Shown here: one piece after another, positions 1-5,688 of the stretch
Position numbering within the stretch: position 1 is the stretch's first letter
Layout: each line of letters begins with the position of its first letter
Source of the DNA: SAR202 cluster bacterium
Lineage (GTDB): Bacteria > Chloroflexota > Dehalococcoidia > UBA3495
Reading direction: 5' to 3'
Length of the DNA: 9,134 nt
Assembly: GCA_009392775.1 (NCBI GenBank)
Contig: VFFT01000059.1
Span: 1-9,134, forward strand
Position numbers and translations under genes: made by a program
The notes under the pieces: generated by a model
Told to the model about the DNA's origin: nothing
Databases searched by the model: none
Seen by the model: the letters and a program-made list of their open reading frames with translations, nothing else

Positions 1-31
1 GCAACTTAATCGTCGCAAAGGCCCCTTAAAC

Positions 32-94
32 GAGCCAGCCTAATATAAAAAAGGCCTCTCTATGAGAGAGGCCTTTTTTATATTAGGCTGGCTC
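32..94. terminator. Bidirectional intrinsic terminator in a perfect 30-bp inverted repeat
   Basis: Positions 32-61 are the exact reverse complement of 65-94, with a 3-nt loop (ATG) at 62-64. The core is a 9-bp stem, GGCCTCTCT / AGAGAGGCC (53-61 / 65-73). It is flanked by A6 at 47-52 and T6 at 74-79, so either strand reads as a hairpin followed by a U-tract. For the minus-strand opp operon it lies 48 nt beyond the oppF stop codon. The symmetry continues another 15 bp outside the A/T tracts (32-46 / 80-94), more than a terminator needs. A gene arriving on the plus strand from left of the window could use the same element, but no such gene can be seen in positions 1-31. Confidence 0.88.
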
Positions 95-142
95 TATGGT
101 CGTAGGGATATCTACTATATACCAATATTTCCCGACAAAACG

Positions 143-1132
143 CTAACCGCAGTTAACACAGCATCTGTCTACTCTGTGACCTTCTTCAACTTCAATTAAT
201 CCCATTTCCATCGACCCTTCAGCACACTCTTTAGTAGGATTCGGGCATCTTGGATGGAAACTACAGCCCTGCGGAGGATTCAGAGGTGATGGCACTTCAC
301 CCTCTAGCATGAAACCTTCCCGCTGAGAATCTGGATGAGCAGGCAAAGAAGCTTCTATCAAAGCTCTAGTGTACGGATGCCTAGGGTTGTCGAATACCTT
401 TTTAGTAAGTCCTTCTTCCACCATTTTCCCTAGATACATAACACCGACATGGTGACTCATATAGCGTACCGTGGCTAACTGGTGAGCTATAAGCAAATAA
501 CTAACCCCGTATTGGTCCTGCAATTGCTTCAATAGATTCATTATTTGGGCTCGGATCGATACGTCCAGAGCTGAAACCGGTTCGTCCAGGACTATCACTT
601 TTGGCTGTAGTGACAAAGCCCTCGCAATGGCGATTCTTTGCCTTTGCCCACCGCTGAATTCATGAGGGTAATAATCAGCCTGGAAAGTGTGCAACCCGAC
701 ATCGTTCAATAGCTTCTCTGTACGCTCTCTGATCTCTCCTTTAGGGATTTCCTGATTAGCAAGGAGAGGTTCCATTATGATATTCCCGACTTTCATTCTG
801 GGGTTTAAGGAACTCCATGGATCTTGGAACACAGCTTGTATCGACGCCCTGTACTCTTTTCGCTGATCCCTGGTGAATGTGTCCATGTCATTCCCATTAA
901 ATCGGATCATACCACCCGTTGGTTTTTCTACCTGCAGGACCATCTTTGCAGTTGTAGTTTTACCGCAACCCGACTCTCCTACCAAGCTATAGGTTTCCCC
1001 CTCGTTTATCTTGAAGGAAACCCCATCAACGGCTTTAACTTGGCCTGTCACTTTTTTCAGGATAGCCCCGGATGTTACGGGAAAATATTTCTGGGTCTCT
1101 TGAAGTTCTATTATTGTATTTACAGCAGCCAT
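143..1132 (-). CDS. oppF: Oligopeptide/dipeptide ABC importer ATP-binding protein, OppF type (329 aa)
   Basis: This is one of two nucleotide-binding subunits that hydrolyse ATP on the cytoplasmic face of a peptide-type ABC importer. Seen, numbering from the ATG at 1132: Walker A GESGCGKTT at 52-60, Q-loop Gln103 (VFQDP), signature SGGQRQR at 160-166, Walker B VIVLDEP at 179-185, D-loop SALD at 187-190 and H-loop His217. After His217 the common HDL reads HQL. The C-terminal oligopeptide/dipeptide extension begins near residue 250 (NPRHPYT) and carries Cys290, Cys296, Cys303 and Cys324, plus extra Cys325 and Cys328. The frame is open to an ATG at 1189, but that extension would run back into oppD and lacks homology-like content. 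The ATG at 1132 has GGAG 7 nt upstream, sits 1 nt after the oppD stop, and gives the usual family length. Last gene of the operon. The cargo could be peptides, nickel or another small solute. Confidence 0.93.
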   Translation of the reverse strand: MAAVNTIIELQETQKYFPVTSGAILKKVTGQVKAVDGVSFKINEGETYSLVGESGCGKTTTAKMVLQVEKPTGGMIRFNGNDMDTFTRDQRKEYRASIQAVFQDPWSSLNPRMKVGNIIMEPLLANQEIPKGEIRERTEKLLNDVGLHTFQADYYPHEFSGGQRQRIAIARALSLQPKVIVLDEPVSALDVSIRAQIMNLLKQLQDQYGVSYLLIAHQLATVRYMSHHVGVMYLGKMVEEGLTKKVFDNPRHPYTRALIEASLPAHPDSQREGFMLEGEVPSPLNPPQGCSFHPRCPNPTKECAEGSMEMGLIEVEEGHRVDRCCVNCG

Positions 1133-1133
1133 A

Positions 1134-2120
1134 CTAATTCTCCGATAATTTCCAGCAAGTAGCAGTATGTCTCTTAGAAGCATCCCCAATCTGTACTATA
1201 TCAGGGAATTCTACCTGGCATTTATCAAATGCGTATTGGCAACGCGGCGCAAAAGTACATCCTGCTGGAAGATTGTCTAATGCGGGCGGTTGGCCTTCAA
1301 TTGCATACAGCATTTCCACATCTTCTTCGACATTCGGAACTGATTTCATAAGTGCTTCCGTGTATGGATGCTGTGGATTATTGAACATGTCACGGACGTC
1401 CGCTATTTCGGCGACCTTACCTGCATACATAACAGCTACCCTGTCACACATCTTTGCAACCACACCCATGTCGTGAGTAATGAATATGATCGCCATTCCG
1501 GTATCGCGCTGAAGTTCTTTCAGTAATTCCAAATACTGATACTGGATAGTCGCATCCAGAGACGTTGTTGCTTCATCAGCTATCAATACCTGTGGTGATC
1601 CAGCTATAGCAATGGCACCAACAACACGTTGTCTCATGCCTCCGCTCATCTGGTGGGGAAAGTTGTCTATTCGGCTCTCGGGAGCTGCGATCCTAACTTT
1701 ATGCAAGAGATCAATCGCTCGTTCTTTTAGAGTCTCGCCAGTTTGAGCCAGACTCTGCTTCACAGTCTCTATAACCTGATTCCCCACGCTGAATACTGGA
1801 TTTAGGGAAGTCATAGGATCCTGAAGGATCATGCATATATCACGTCCCCTAATACGTTGTAATTCTGATTGGGTTTTTTGAACTAAGTCATCCCCATTAA
1901 ATAGTATTTCGCCTTCTACTATCTTACCGGCGGGTTGAGGAACTAACCCCATTATAGATAAGGCTGTCATGCTCTTACCTGACCCAGACTCGCCTACTAT
2001 TCCCAGAGTCTCTCCAGCATTCAAGCTGAAGGTGACGCCATCCACTGCTTTCACAATACCAGACCTAGTGAAGAAATGAGTCTTGAGATTATTTACTTGT
2101 AAAACTGGAGCTTGTGCCAC
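1134..2120 (-). CDS. oppD: Oligopeptide/dipeptide ABC importer ATP-binding protein, OppD type (328 aa)
   Basis: Second ATPase subunit of the importer, expected to pair with OppF and drive the OppB/OppC channel. Seen: Walker A GESGSGKS at 43-50, Q-loop Gln100 (ILQDP), signature MSGGMRQR at 158-165, Walker B LIADEAT at 179-185 and H-loop His216 (ITHDMGV). The usual DEPTTALD of this family reads DEATTSLD; the catalytic Asp-Glu pair (182-183) is kept. The C-terminal extension has Cys288, Cys294, Cys301 and Cys322, the same spacing as in OppF. In relatives such as DppD a comparable cysteine set binds a [4Fe-4S] cluster. The start is GTG at 2120, with GGAGGG 8 nt upstream (2129-2134). Length is normal for OppD. 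It lies 44 nt after oppC and 1 nt before oppF. Confidence 0.94.
   Translation of the reverse strand: MAQAPVLQVNNLKTHFFTRSGIVKAVDGVTFSLNAGETLGIVGESGSGKSMTALSIMGLVPQPAGKIVEGEILFNGDDLVQKTQSELQRIRGRDICMILQDPMTSLNPVFSVGNQVIETVKQSLAQTGETLKERAIDLLHKVRIAAPESRIDNFPHQMSGGMRQRVVGAIAIAGSPQVLIADEATTSLDATIQYQYLELLKELQRDTGMAIIFITHDMGVVAKMCDRVAVMYAGKVAEIADVRDMFNNPQHPYTEALMKSVPNVEEDVEMLYAIEGQPPALDNLPAGCTFAPRCQYAFDKCQVEFPDIVQIGDASKRHTATCWKLSEN
1140..1143 (-). promoter_or_regulatory. Shine-Dalgarno site that fixes the oppF start
   Basis: Reading the minus strand, GGAG lies 7 nt before the ATG at 1132, inside the last codons of oppD. It supports 1132 rather than the in-frame ATG codons further upstream (1189, 1183). 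The 1-nt gap between the oppD stop and the oppF start suggests translational coupling, so the two ATPases would be made in equal amounts. Confidence 0.7.
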
Positions 2121-2164
2121 TATACCGGCCCTCCATACTCTAAATTACGCATTTACTAACTAGC

Positions 2165-3070
2165 CTACGTCCTACGTAGTTTCGGATCCAATGTGTCTCT
2201 CAACCAGTCGCCAAACAGGTTCATACAAATAACAACAATGGTAATACATAGACCTGGTAGCAGCGACAGCCACCATAGGTCTACTAAGTTATCCCTACCT
2301 TCGGATACCATAATGCCCCAAGCCGAAGTCCCTGGAGGGACACCAACACCTAAGAAACTCAATGACGCTTCTAGTAATATAGTCTGTCCTACTAGCAAGC
2401 TAACGATAATAAGCACCGTGTTAATAACATTCGGGAATATATGCCTGTACATTATCACGTGTGGTCGGACTCCGGCTACGACAGCCATAACCACGAAATC
2501 ACGCTCTTTCAAGGTTAAAACCTCTCCACGAATCTGTCTGGCAAATCGAGCCCAGACAGTCGCCATGATCGCGATTATAACGTTTTGTATACCAGCTCCT
2601 CCCTGAATAGCAACGATAATCAGTGCCAACAATATAGTTGGGAATCCCATAACAGCATCACAACATCTCATAATGAATGCGTCCGTCTTCCCACCCCAGT
2701 AGCCTGAAGCTATACCAATCGCAGTTCCAACAATGGCGCCAAATGCTAGTGAAACCAAGCTAATAAAAGCTGATATACGAGCTCCGTATATCAGACGACT
2801 CAGCATATCGCGACCTAACCGGTCCACACCTAGGATGTTTTCAGATGACTCGAAAGGCCCTATCTTAGACACACCCTTGAGAACGTCCAGATCTTCAGGA
2901 CTATGTGGAGCGACCCAAGGAGCGAATACTGCACATATCACTAGAACGATAAGCACAGTGATCGGGAACCAAGGCATTTTTAATTCCTTGGATTTTTTTC
3001 GCAAATCTGAGAGCTTAGTCCCAAATGACTTTTTATCGTTTAATACCGCTTCTGCGTCGACCGTGGCCAT
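2165..3070 (-). CDS. oppC: Peptide ABC importer inner-membrane permease, OppC/DppC type (301 aa)
   Basis: One of two channel-forming subunits. A charged cytoplasmic N-terminus (Lys/Arg/Glu-rich, residues 12-32) is followed by a first membrane segment near 36-52. Next comes the OppC-type periplasmic stretch with LGVDRLGRDMLSRLIYGAR (80-98). Further hydrophobic segments lie near 100-122, 138-156, 160-175, 216-236 and 268-288. The family hallmark EASLSFLGVGVPPGTSAWG is at 234-252. The coupling (EAA) loop at 181-215 ends in the expected RHIFPNV, but the EAA core reads V194-M195-A196 instead of Glu-Ala-Ala. The start is ATG at 3070, with a strong GGAGGA 6 nt upstream (3077-3082). Length matches the family. 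It lies 46 nt after oppB. Confidence 0.93.
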   Translation of the reverse strand: MATVDAEAVLNDKKSFGTKLSDLRKKSKELKMPWFPITVLIVLVICAVFAPWVAPHSPEDLDVLKGVSKIGPFESSENILGVDRLGRDMLSRLIYGARISAFISLVSLAFGAIVGTAIGIASGYWGGKTDAFIMRCCDAVMGFPTILLALIIVAIQGGAGIQNVIIAIMATVWARFARQIRGEVLTLKERDFVVMAVVAGVRPHVIMYRHIFPNVINTVLIIVSLLVGQTILLEASLSFLGVGVPPGTSAWGIMVSEGRDNLVDLWWLSLLPGLCITIVVICMNLFGDWLRDTLDPKLRRT

Positions 3071-3116
3071 TGGCTATCCTCCGAATCTTTTTGATCAAAT
3101 GTTATCTGTGTTTCCT

Positions 3117-4034
3117 TTAACCGTACCGAATTCTCGGATCCACATACGCATACAGCAAATCAACAATAGTTGATAGGACTATGTACAGGAGCCCGGACGT
3201 TAGAACAGTGGCCAAGATGACGTTTACGTCTCTCTCCCTGATACCTCCAAGCATGAGTAATCCAATACCAGGCCAAGCAAACACAACCTCAACTACTATT
3301 GACCCATTTAGCAGACCTGCAAAGCTGACACCGCCAAATGTTAGCACTGGTATGATTGCGTTCTTTAAAGCATGTTTGTAGATAACTACTCTCTCACTTA
3401 GGCCTTTAATTCGTGCAAATTTCACGAACTCACTATCCAGAACTTCTAACATGCTAGACCTAGTCAGACGCATGAACCCTGCCATAATGAACAAGGAAAT
3501 AGAGAAGGCAGGAAGGATATAATGGTCTATTCCACCTTTACCAAAAGCAGGCAACAACTTCCACTGGGCTGCAAATAGCATGATTAGCATAATCGCTACC
3601 CAGAATTGAGGTGCCGACATACCAACAATAGCAAACACTTTACAAAGACGATCTATATAAGAGTTGCGATATAACGCCGCAATTATACCCAGCGGTATAC
3701 CCATTGCCATGGCTACCAGCAAACCAGCCCCTGCTAGCTGAAGGGTTGCGGGAACTCGCTCTAACAACATATCCCACACCGGGCGTCTTTTAGTCCCTGA
3801 ATCCCCGAGATCTCCCATGACAGCTTTACCTGCCCAGGCCAAATACCTCTGGTAGGCGGGTTTATTCAGGCCCAGTTTCTCCCTGAGCTCTTCTAATTCT
3901 TCCTGAGTAGTATCAGCGGTAGAGAGCACTAATGCTAAGTCACCGGTCTGTTCAGCGCCGAAAAATACAACTACGCTCAACACCAACAGGGTGAAGAATG
4001 ATTGTACTACCCTAATGAATAAAAACCGCTGCAT
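3117..4034 (-). CDS. oppB: Peptide ABC importer inner-membrane permease, OppB/DppB type (305 aa)
   Basis: First gene of the operon and partner of OppC in the membrane channel. Seen: an N-terminal membrane segment at about 9-27; the soluble stretch typical of OppB, with LREKLGLNKPAYQRYLAW (50-67) and GDLGDS (74-79); then RVPATLQLA at 93-101. More membrane segments lie near 100-121, 134-158, 172-188, 226-250 and 275-297. The coupling loop SEFVKFARIKGLSERVVIYK is at 201-220, followed by HALKNAIIPV. The hallmark VEVVFAWPGIGLLML is at 248-262, and the C-terminus is DPRIRYG. The start is ATG at 4034. The ribosome site is a run of seven G residues (AGGGGGGG, 4038-4045), which is unusual. Upstream is the 301-nt divergent promoter region. 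No substrate-binding protein gene precedes it. Peptide specificity is inferred from family only. Confidence 0.93.
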   Translation of the reverse strand: MQRFLFIRVVQSFFTLLVLSVVVFFGAEQTGDLALVLSTADTTQEELEELREKLGLNKPAYQRYLAWAGKAVMGDLGDSGTKRRPVWDMLLERVPATLQLAGAGLLVAMAMGIPLGIIAALYRNSYIDRLCKVFAIVGMSAPQFWVAIMLIMLFAAQWKLLPAFGKGGIDHYILPAFSISLFIMAGFMRLTRSSMLEVLDSEFVKFARIKGLSERVVIYKHALKNAIIPVLTFGGVSFAGLLNGSIVVEVVFAWPGIGLLMLGGIRERDVNVILATVLTSGLLYIVLSTIVDLLYAYVDPRIRYG

Positions 4035-4059
4035 GTGCCCCCCCTAAAACGTGAACGAC

Positions 4060-4087
4060 GATATACTCTATTGATAATGTCTGATAA
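4060..4087 (-). promoter_or_regulatory. Candidate sigma70-type promoter for the opp operon
   Basis: On the minus strand, TTATCA (4082-4087, 4 of 6 matches to TTGACA) lies 16 nt from TATATC (4060-4065, 4 of 6 to TATAAT), about 26 nt before the oppB start. The match is modest and the area is AT-rich, so other pairs are possible. The -35 hexamer is one copy of a TGATAA/TTATCA element that recurs 10 nt away (4072-4077). Confidence 0.3.
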
Positions 4088-4109
4088 CTGCTTTATTAAC
4101 TTAAAAACT

Positions 4110-4175
4110 AATAGGTATCAGATACGAATTCATACTCTTTATTATGCCCACATATACCACGCGACGATACCTATT
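4110..4175. repeat. Separated 10-bp inverted repeat AATAGGTATC ... GATACCTATT
   Basis: AATAGGTATC at 4110-4119 is the exact reverse complement of GATACCTATT at 4166-4175, with 46 nt between the arms. The left arm overlaps a compact palindrome, GTATC-A-GATAC (4115-4125). A pair of identical inverted arms between divergent genes could be two operator sites for one regulator, or a DNA-looping pair. Function is inferred; only the symmetry is seen. Confidence 0.5.
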
Positions 4176-4209
4176 CCACCCCCGCGCGGAATTCGGGAAA
4201 TGTAGCATG

Positions 4210-4228
4210 AACGTACGTTGATGTCAAC
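4210..4228. repeat. Two overlapping palindromes, operator-like
   Basis: AACGTACGTT (4210-4219) is a perfect 10-bp palindrome. It overlaps GTTGA-TG-TCAAC (4217-4228), a 5-2-5 inverted repeat. Both lie about 110-125 nt upstream of the MFS start and about 180 nt upstream of oppB. The size and symmetry are those of a dimeric repressor or activator site, but no regulator gene is encoded in the window to pair with it. Confidence 0.4.
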
Positions 4229-4277
4229 AGATATTACCGCATTGATTCACCTAGCAGCGACTACACAAATAGTGTTC

Positions 4278-4286
4278 TGGTATTAT
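4278..4286 (+). promoter_or_regulatory. Candidate extended -10 promoter for the MFS gene
   Basis: TGG-TATTAT fits the extended -10 pattern (TGn followed by a 5-of-6 match to TATAAT), about 50 nt upstream of the MFS start. A weak -35-like GCGACT sits 18 nt further upstream (4257-4262). Extended -10 promoters can work without a good -35. Confidence 0.4.
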
Positions 4287-4328
4287 CATCTTAATAATAG
4301 ATACAACAGATGAATTAAAGCATCCAAA

Positions 4329-4333
4329 AAGGA
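4329..4333 (+). promoter_or_regulatory. Shine-Dalgarno site bearing on the MFS start codon
   Basis: AAGGA at 4329-4333 is only 2 nt from the in-frame GTG at 4336 but 5 nt from the TTG at 4339. Spacing therefore favours TTG 4339 as the true start, although GTG 4336 gives a protein only one residue longer. An ATG at 4334 is in a different frame and stops after 19 codons. Confidence 0.5.
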
Positions 4334-4335
4334 AT

Positions 4336-5598
4336 GTGTTGCTACGTTTTAGCTTTAACAACTTGCAGGATAAAGCTGCTTATCTCCCGGTAATTTCGTG
4401 GGCATTCTACGATTTCGCAAACACAATATTCGCAATGAATATACTAAGCCTCTACTTTGTCCTATGGGCCACAGAGGATCACTCTAGTACTCAGCTTACC
4501 TTCAGTTTATTCCTCTCCGGTTCCATGCTAGCTTCTGCCGTTACGGCACCATTCTACGGAAGTATCAGCGATATAGTTGGGAAACGAATATTGCTATTGG
4601 CAACAGGAGTTGCAGTATGCGCCTTAGCTACTTCCTTAATTGGCGTACTAGGGGGTGTAACTGTCGGACTAATATTGTTTGCTATAGCAAACTACTCTTA
4701 CCAGTCGTCAAACATATTCTATGACGCATTACTGCCCACGGTAAGTAACTCGAATAACAGGGGTAAAACTTCCGGGTTTGGGGTGGCACTGGGTTACATA
4801 GGTACTATTACAGGAATTTTGATGGTATCTCCGTTTGTAGAAGAATGGGGCAGACAAGCGGCTTTCATACCGACAGCATTTCTTTTCTTACTATTTTCTT
4901 TACCCTGCCTAGTCTTTGTTAAAGAGCAACAGATCACTTCTTCGATCAGCATAGATATTTTCCGGAAGGCTTATATAAATGTATATCAAGTTGTTCGACA
5001 GGCGAAGATGCATAAACCAGCTTTTCAATTCATTATAGCCAGGTTTTTTTACCTTGATGCCATTAATACTTTAATAGTATTTATGGCTGTATTTGTGAGC
5101 CAAGTACTCAAATACTCTAACCAACAAATAGAAATGCTACTGATTGTTTCAACAACTTGTGCTATATTCGGAGCCCTGATATATGGCAGAATTTCGGATA
5201 GAATAGGTCCCAAGAAAACTCTGTTAATAATTTTATCGCAATGGTTCCTCGTATTTTCCTCAGCCACATTTACGACTAATCCATTTCATTTCTGGTTTAT
5301 AGGATCTATAGCTGGAATATCTCTCGGGGCTCTGTGGGCAGCTGACAGAGCACTATTATTGAGAATATCTCCGCCAGATCAGATTGGAACGTATTTTGGT
5401 TTTTATCAATTTGCAGGACGATTCTCCGCCGTCATTGGGCCTATTTTGTGGGGGATAACAACAGATGCGTTCTTAGACCTAGGATCTGTCCGTTTCCGAA
5501 TAGCTACCGCTGTTCTGTTAGTACCATTAATCATTGGCCTTGCCTTATTGGTACGCACTTCTGACCAACCTACGTCCATCCACTTGGCGACTGAATAA
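4336..5598 (+). CDS. MFS transporter, UMF1 / Atg22-like family (about 420 aa)
   Basis: A twelve-segment type secondary carrier of the cytoplasmic membrane. The UMF1 hallmark, WALYDFAN in relatives, is seen as SWAFYDFANTIFA at 21-33. The MFS motif A loop is GSISDIVGKR at 75-84, repeated in the second half as GRISDRIGPKK at 284-294. Other family-like stretches are GVALGYIGTITG (149-160), YLDAINTLIVF (239-249) and ADRALLLRISPPDQIGTYFGFYQ (336-358), followed by a GR-SAVIGPILWG type segment (361-373). Length is usual for the family. Eukaryotic Atg22 exports amino acids from the vacuole, but bacterial members mostly have no known substrate, so none is assigned. The start is non-ATG (GTG 4336 or TTG 4339). 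It is divergent from opp. The CoA-transferase gene follows 90 nt downstream and has its own promoter. No terminator was recognised after its stop. Confidence 0.88.
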   Translation: MLLRFSFNNLQDKAAYLPVISWAFYDFANTIFAMNILSLYFVLWATEDHSSTQLTFSLFLSGSMLASAVTAPFYGSISDIVGKRILLLATGVAVCALATSLIGVLGGVTVGLILFAIANYSYQSSNIFYDALLPTVSNSNNRGKTSGFGVALGYIGTITGILMVSPFVEEWGRQAAFIPTAFLFLLFSLPCLVFVKEQQITSSISIDIFRKAYINVYQVVRQAKMHKPAFQFIIARFFYLDAINTLIVFMAVFVSQVLKYSNQQIEMLLIVSTTCAIFGALIYGRISDRIGPKKTLLIILSQWFLVFSSATFTTNPFHFWFIGSIAGISLGALWAADRALLLRISPPDQIGTYFGFYQFAGRFSAVIGPILWGITTDAFLDLGSVRFRIATAVLLVPLIIGLALLVRTSDQPTSIHLATE

Positions 5599-5627
5599 GC
5601 TAACTGACTTCTCTCATATTATTATCG

Positions 5628-5656
5628 TTGACGTCCATACTGACCGGAATTACACT
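5628..5656 (+). promoter_or_regulatory. Sigma70-type promoter for the CoA-transferase gene
   Basis: TTGACG (5628-5633, 5 of 6 matches to the -35 consensus) is followed, after exactly 17 nt, by TACACT (5651-5656, 4 of 6 to the -10). It would start a short leader of about 25 nt before the ATG at 5689. This is the best-formed promoter in the window, and it implies that the gene can be expressed independently of the MFS gene upstream. Confidence 0.55.
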
Positions 5657-5688
5657 GCCCTGATGATTTGACAAGCTGAGGTGAACCA

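Larger units (their letters stand above)
4035..4335. other. 301-nt divergent intergenic control region between oppB and the MFS gene
   Basis: No credible gene lies here. It must hold the promoters for the leftward opp operon and the rightward MFS gene. Its oppB side is AT-rich (4055-4150). The middle contains a GC-rich patch with the 8-bp palindrome CCGCGCGG at 4182-4189. Several short inverted repeats, listed separately, are crowded into 4110-4228. An extended -10 element for the MFS gene is at 4278-4286. No riboswitch or tRNA fold was recognised. Confidence 0.7.

Noticed and set aside
824..1162. Plus-strand open frame of 112 codons
   Set aside because: Lies antisense within oppF, which has complete ATPase motifs; the translation shows no domain and no ribosome site supports it.
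1133..1189. N-terminal extension of OppF to the ATG at 1189, overlapping the end of oppD
   Set aside because: The 1132 start has a well-spaced GGAG and gives the family length; the extension encodes residues that merely shadow the OppD C-terminus in another frame.
2164..2177. Tandem repeat CCTACGT x2 at the end of oppC
   Set aside because: Encodes the ordinary basic C-terminus and stop; two copies of 7 bp are readily explained by chance.
2193..3173. Two plus-strand open frames antisense to oppC
   Set aside because: Both mirror the well-conserved permease gene and have low-complexity Ser/Thr/Ile-rich translations typical of antisense frames.
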